Under the pieces are notes generated by a model that worked only from the letters and a program-made list of their open reading frames with translations, was not told where the DNA came from and made no database searches. Shown here in pieces: positions 6,030 through 6,569 of a DNA stretch of 6,569 nt. The position numbers were made by a program, and so were the translations under genes. Position 1 is the first letter of the stretch. Each line of letters begins with the position of its first letter. Source of the stretch: Paracoccaceae bacterium (GTDB taxonomy: Bacteria; Pseudomonadota; Alphaproteobacteria; Rhodobacterales; Rhodobacteraceae); the NCBI GenBank assembly GCA_003565055.1, contig PXDM01000173.1, forward strand, positions 1-6,569, written 5' to 3'.

Positions 6030-6548
6030 ATGCGACTCCAAGTGATTGAACGGTCTTCAGAAACTCTGATTGCGCTGCGCCGGATCGTGCATGCGCTCGA
6101 CACAAATGCCCGGTCCATGGCGCGCGCGTCACAACTCACGCAGGCGCAGCTTCTGGTGCTGCTGGAAGTCGCCAGCAAAGGCCATGAGATGCCGCGCGAC
6201 ATTGCCCGCGCGCTCGGCGTCGGTCAGGCGACCGTGACATTGCAGATCGACAAGCTCGAAGCGCGCGGACTGGTGCGGCGCGAACGGCGACAGGCGGATC
6301 GGCGCGCAATCTGGGTGATCCTTACCGAAGCCGGACAGGCGCTGATCGACCAGATACCTGACCCGCTGCACCAGCGCTTCACGCAGCGGTTCGACCGCCT
6401 CGCGCCCTGGGAGCAAACCCTGATCCTGAGCGTGACAGAGCGCCTCGGCGCGCTTTTCGATGCAGATGATGCGCCAGCCTTCCCTGCCGCAGAGCCACAA
6501 GACGCCATGCCCTCTCCGGCCATGGGCCGATTGCGCCCGGAGCCGTGA
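6030..6548 (+). CDS. ectR: MarR-family transcriptional regulator, probable ectoine operon repressor EctR
   Basis: This is a 172-residue winged-helix regulator of the MarR family, encoded divergently from ectA. The N-terminal helix (about 5-30) would form the dimer interface. TQAQLLVLLEVA (37-48) begins the DNA-binding domain. The helix-turn-helix is MPRDIARALGVGQATVTLQI (54-73), and the wing lies in RRERRQADRRAIWVILTEAG (83-102), which contains the DRR signature of MarR proteins. A further helical region and a Pro/Ala-rich tail (about 145-172) end the protein. MarR regulators next to ectABC are known as EctR and repress the operon in methylotrophs; the same role here is inferred from position. 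The start is uncertain: ATG 6030 is chosen because family similarity begins there, although the AGG is directly adjacent. ATG 5973, TTG 5982 and GTG 6042 are alternatives, and the frame is open back to 5688. Confidence 0.9.
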   Translation: MRLQVIERSSETLIALRRIVHALDTNARSMARASQLTQAQLLVLLEVASKGHEMPRDIARALGVGQATVTLQIDKLEARGLVRRERRQADRRAIWVILTEAGQALIDQIPDPLHQRFTQRFDRLAPWEQTLILSVTERLGALFDADDAPAFPAAEPQDAMPSPAMGRLRPEP

Positions 6549-6569
6549 TCTGGCCCGGCCACACCGCAC

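Noticed and set aside
6549..6569. Terminator or gene start after ectR
   Set aside because: Only 21 nt remain. A short TGGCCCGGCCA palindrome (6551-6561) is visible without a T-tract, which is too little to call.

Overview
The window is a GC-rich (roughly 60-65% by eye) stretch of bacterial chromosome carrying a complete ectoine biosynthesis operon with its own aspartokinase and a divergent MarR-type regulator, followed by an unrelated-looking pair: a MoxR-type AAA+ ATPase and a DUF2201 (metallopeptidase/VWA-like) protein. Codon usage, protein style and gene order (ectR / ectABC-ask_ect) fit an alphaproteobacterium, most likely a salt-tolerant or alkaliphilic member of the Rhodobacteraceae. 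The taxonomic placement is inference from remembered family resemblance, not from a search.

Layout. Six genes lie on the minus strand and read from right to left: ectA (5749-5213), ectB (5170-3893), ectC (3886-3500), ask_ect (3457-2033), the MoxR ATPase (1969-857) and the DUF2201 gene (864 to the left edge, cut at position 1). ectR lies on the plus strand (about 6030-6548) and diverges from ectA across a 280-bp spacer that is strikingly AT-rich. No RNA genes, insertion sequences or CRISPR arrays were seen.

How the genes work together. Ask_Ect phosphorylates L-aspartate and so feeds aspartate semialdehyde into the pathway. EctB transaminates the semialdehyde to L-2,4-diaminobutyrate, EctA acetylates that, and EctC cyclises the product to ectoine, a compatible solute accumulated under osmotic stress. 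No ectD (ectoine hydroxylase) lies between ectC and ask_ect or elsewhere here, so this locus by itself makes ectoine and not hydroxyectoine. EctR is the probable repressor: a sigma70-like ectA promoter, a short palindrome and a possible ectR promoter are packed together just upstream of ectA.

The left third is a translationally coupled MoxR ATPase / DUF2201 pair of the MoxR-VWA chaperone type. A candidate promoter whose -10 box sits in the centre of a perfect 10-bp inverted repeat lies between ask_ect and this pair, so it may be a separate, regulated unit and not the tail of the ectoine operon. The DUF2201 protein has a histidine where the HExxH motif should have its catalytic glutamate. I saw no wholly new system; that substitution and the promoter-in-palindrome are the most interesting leads.
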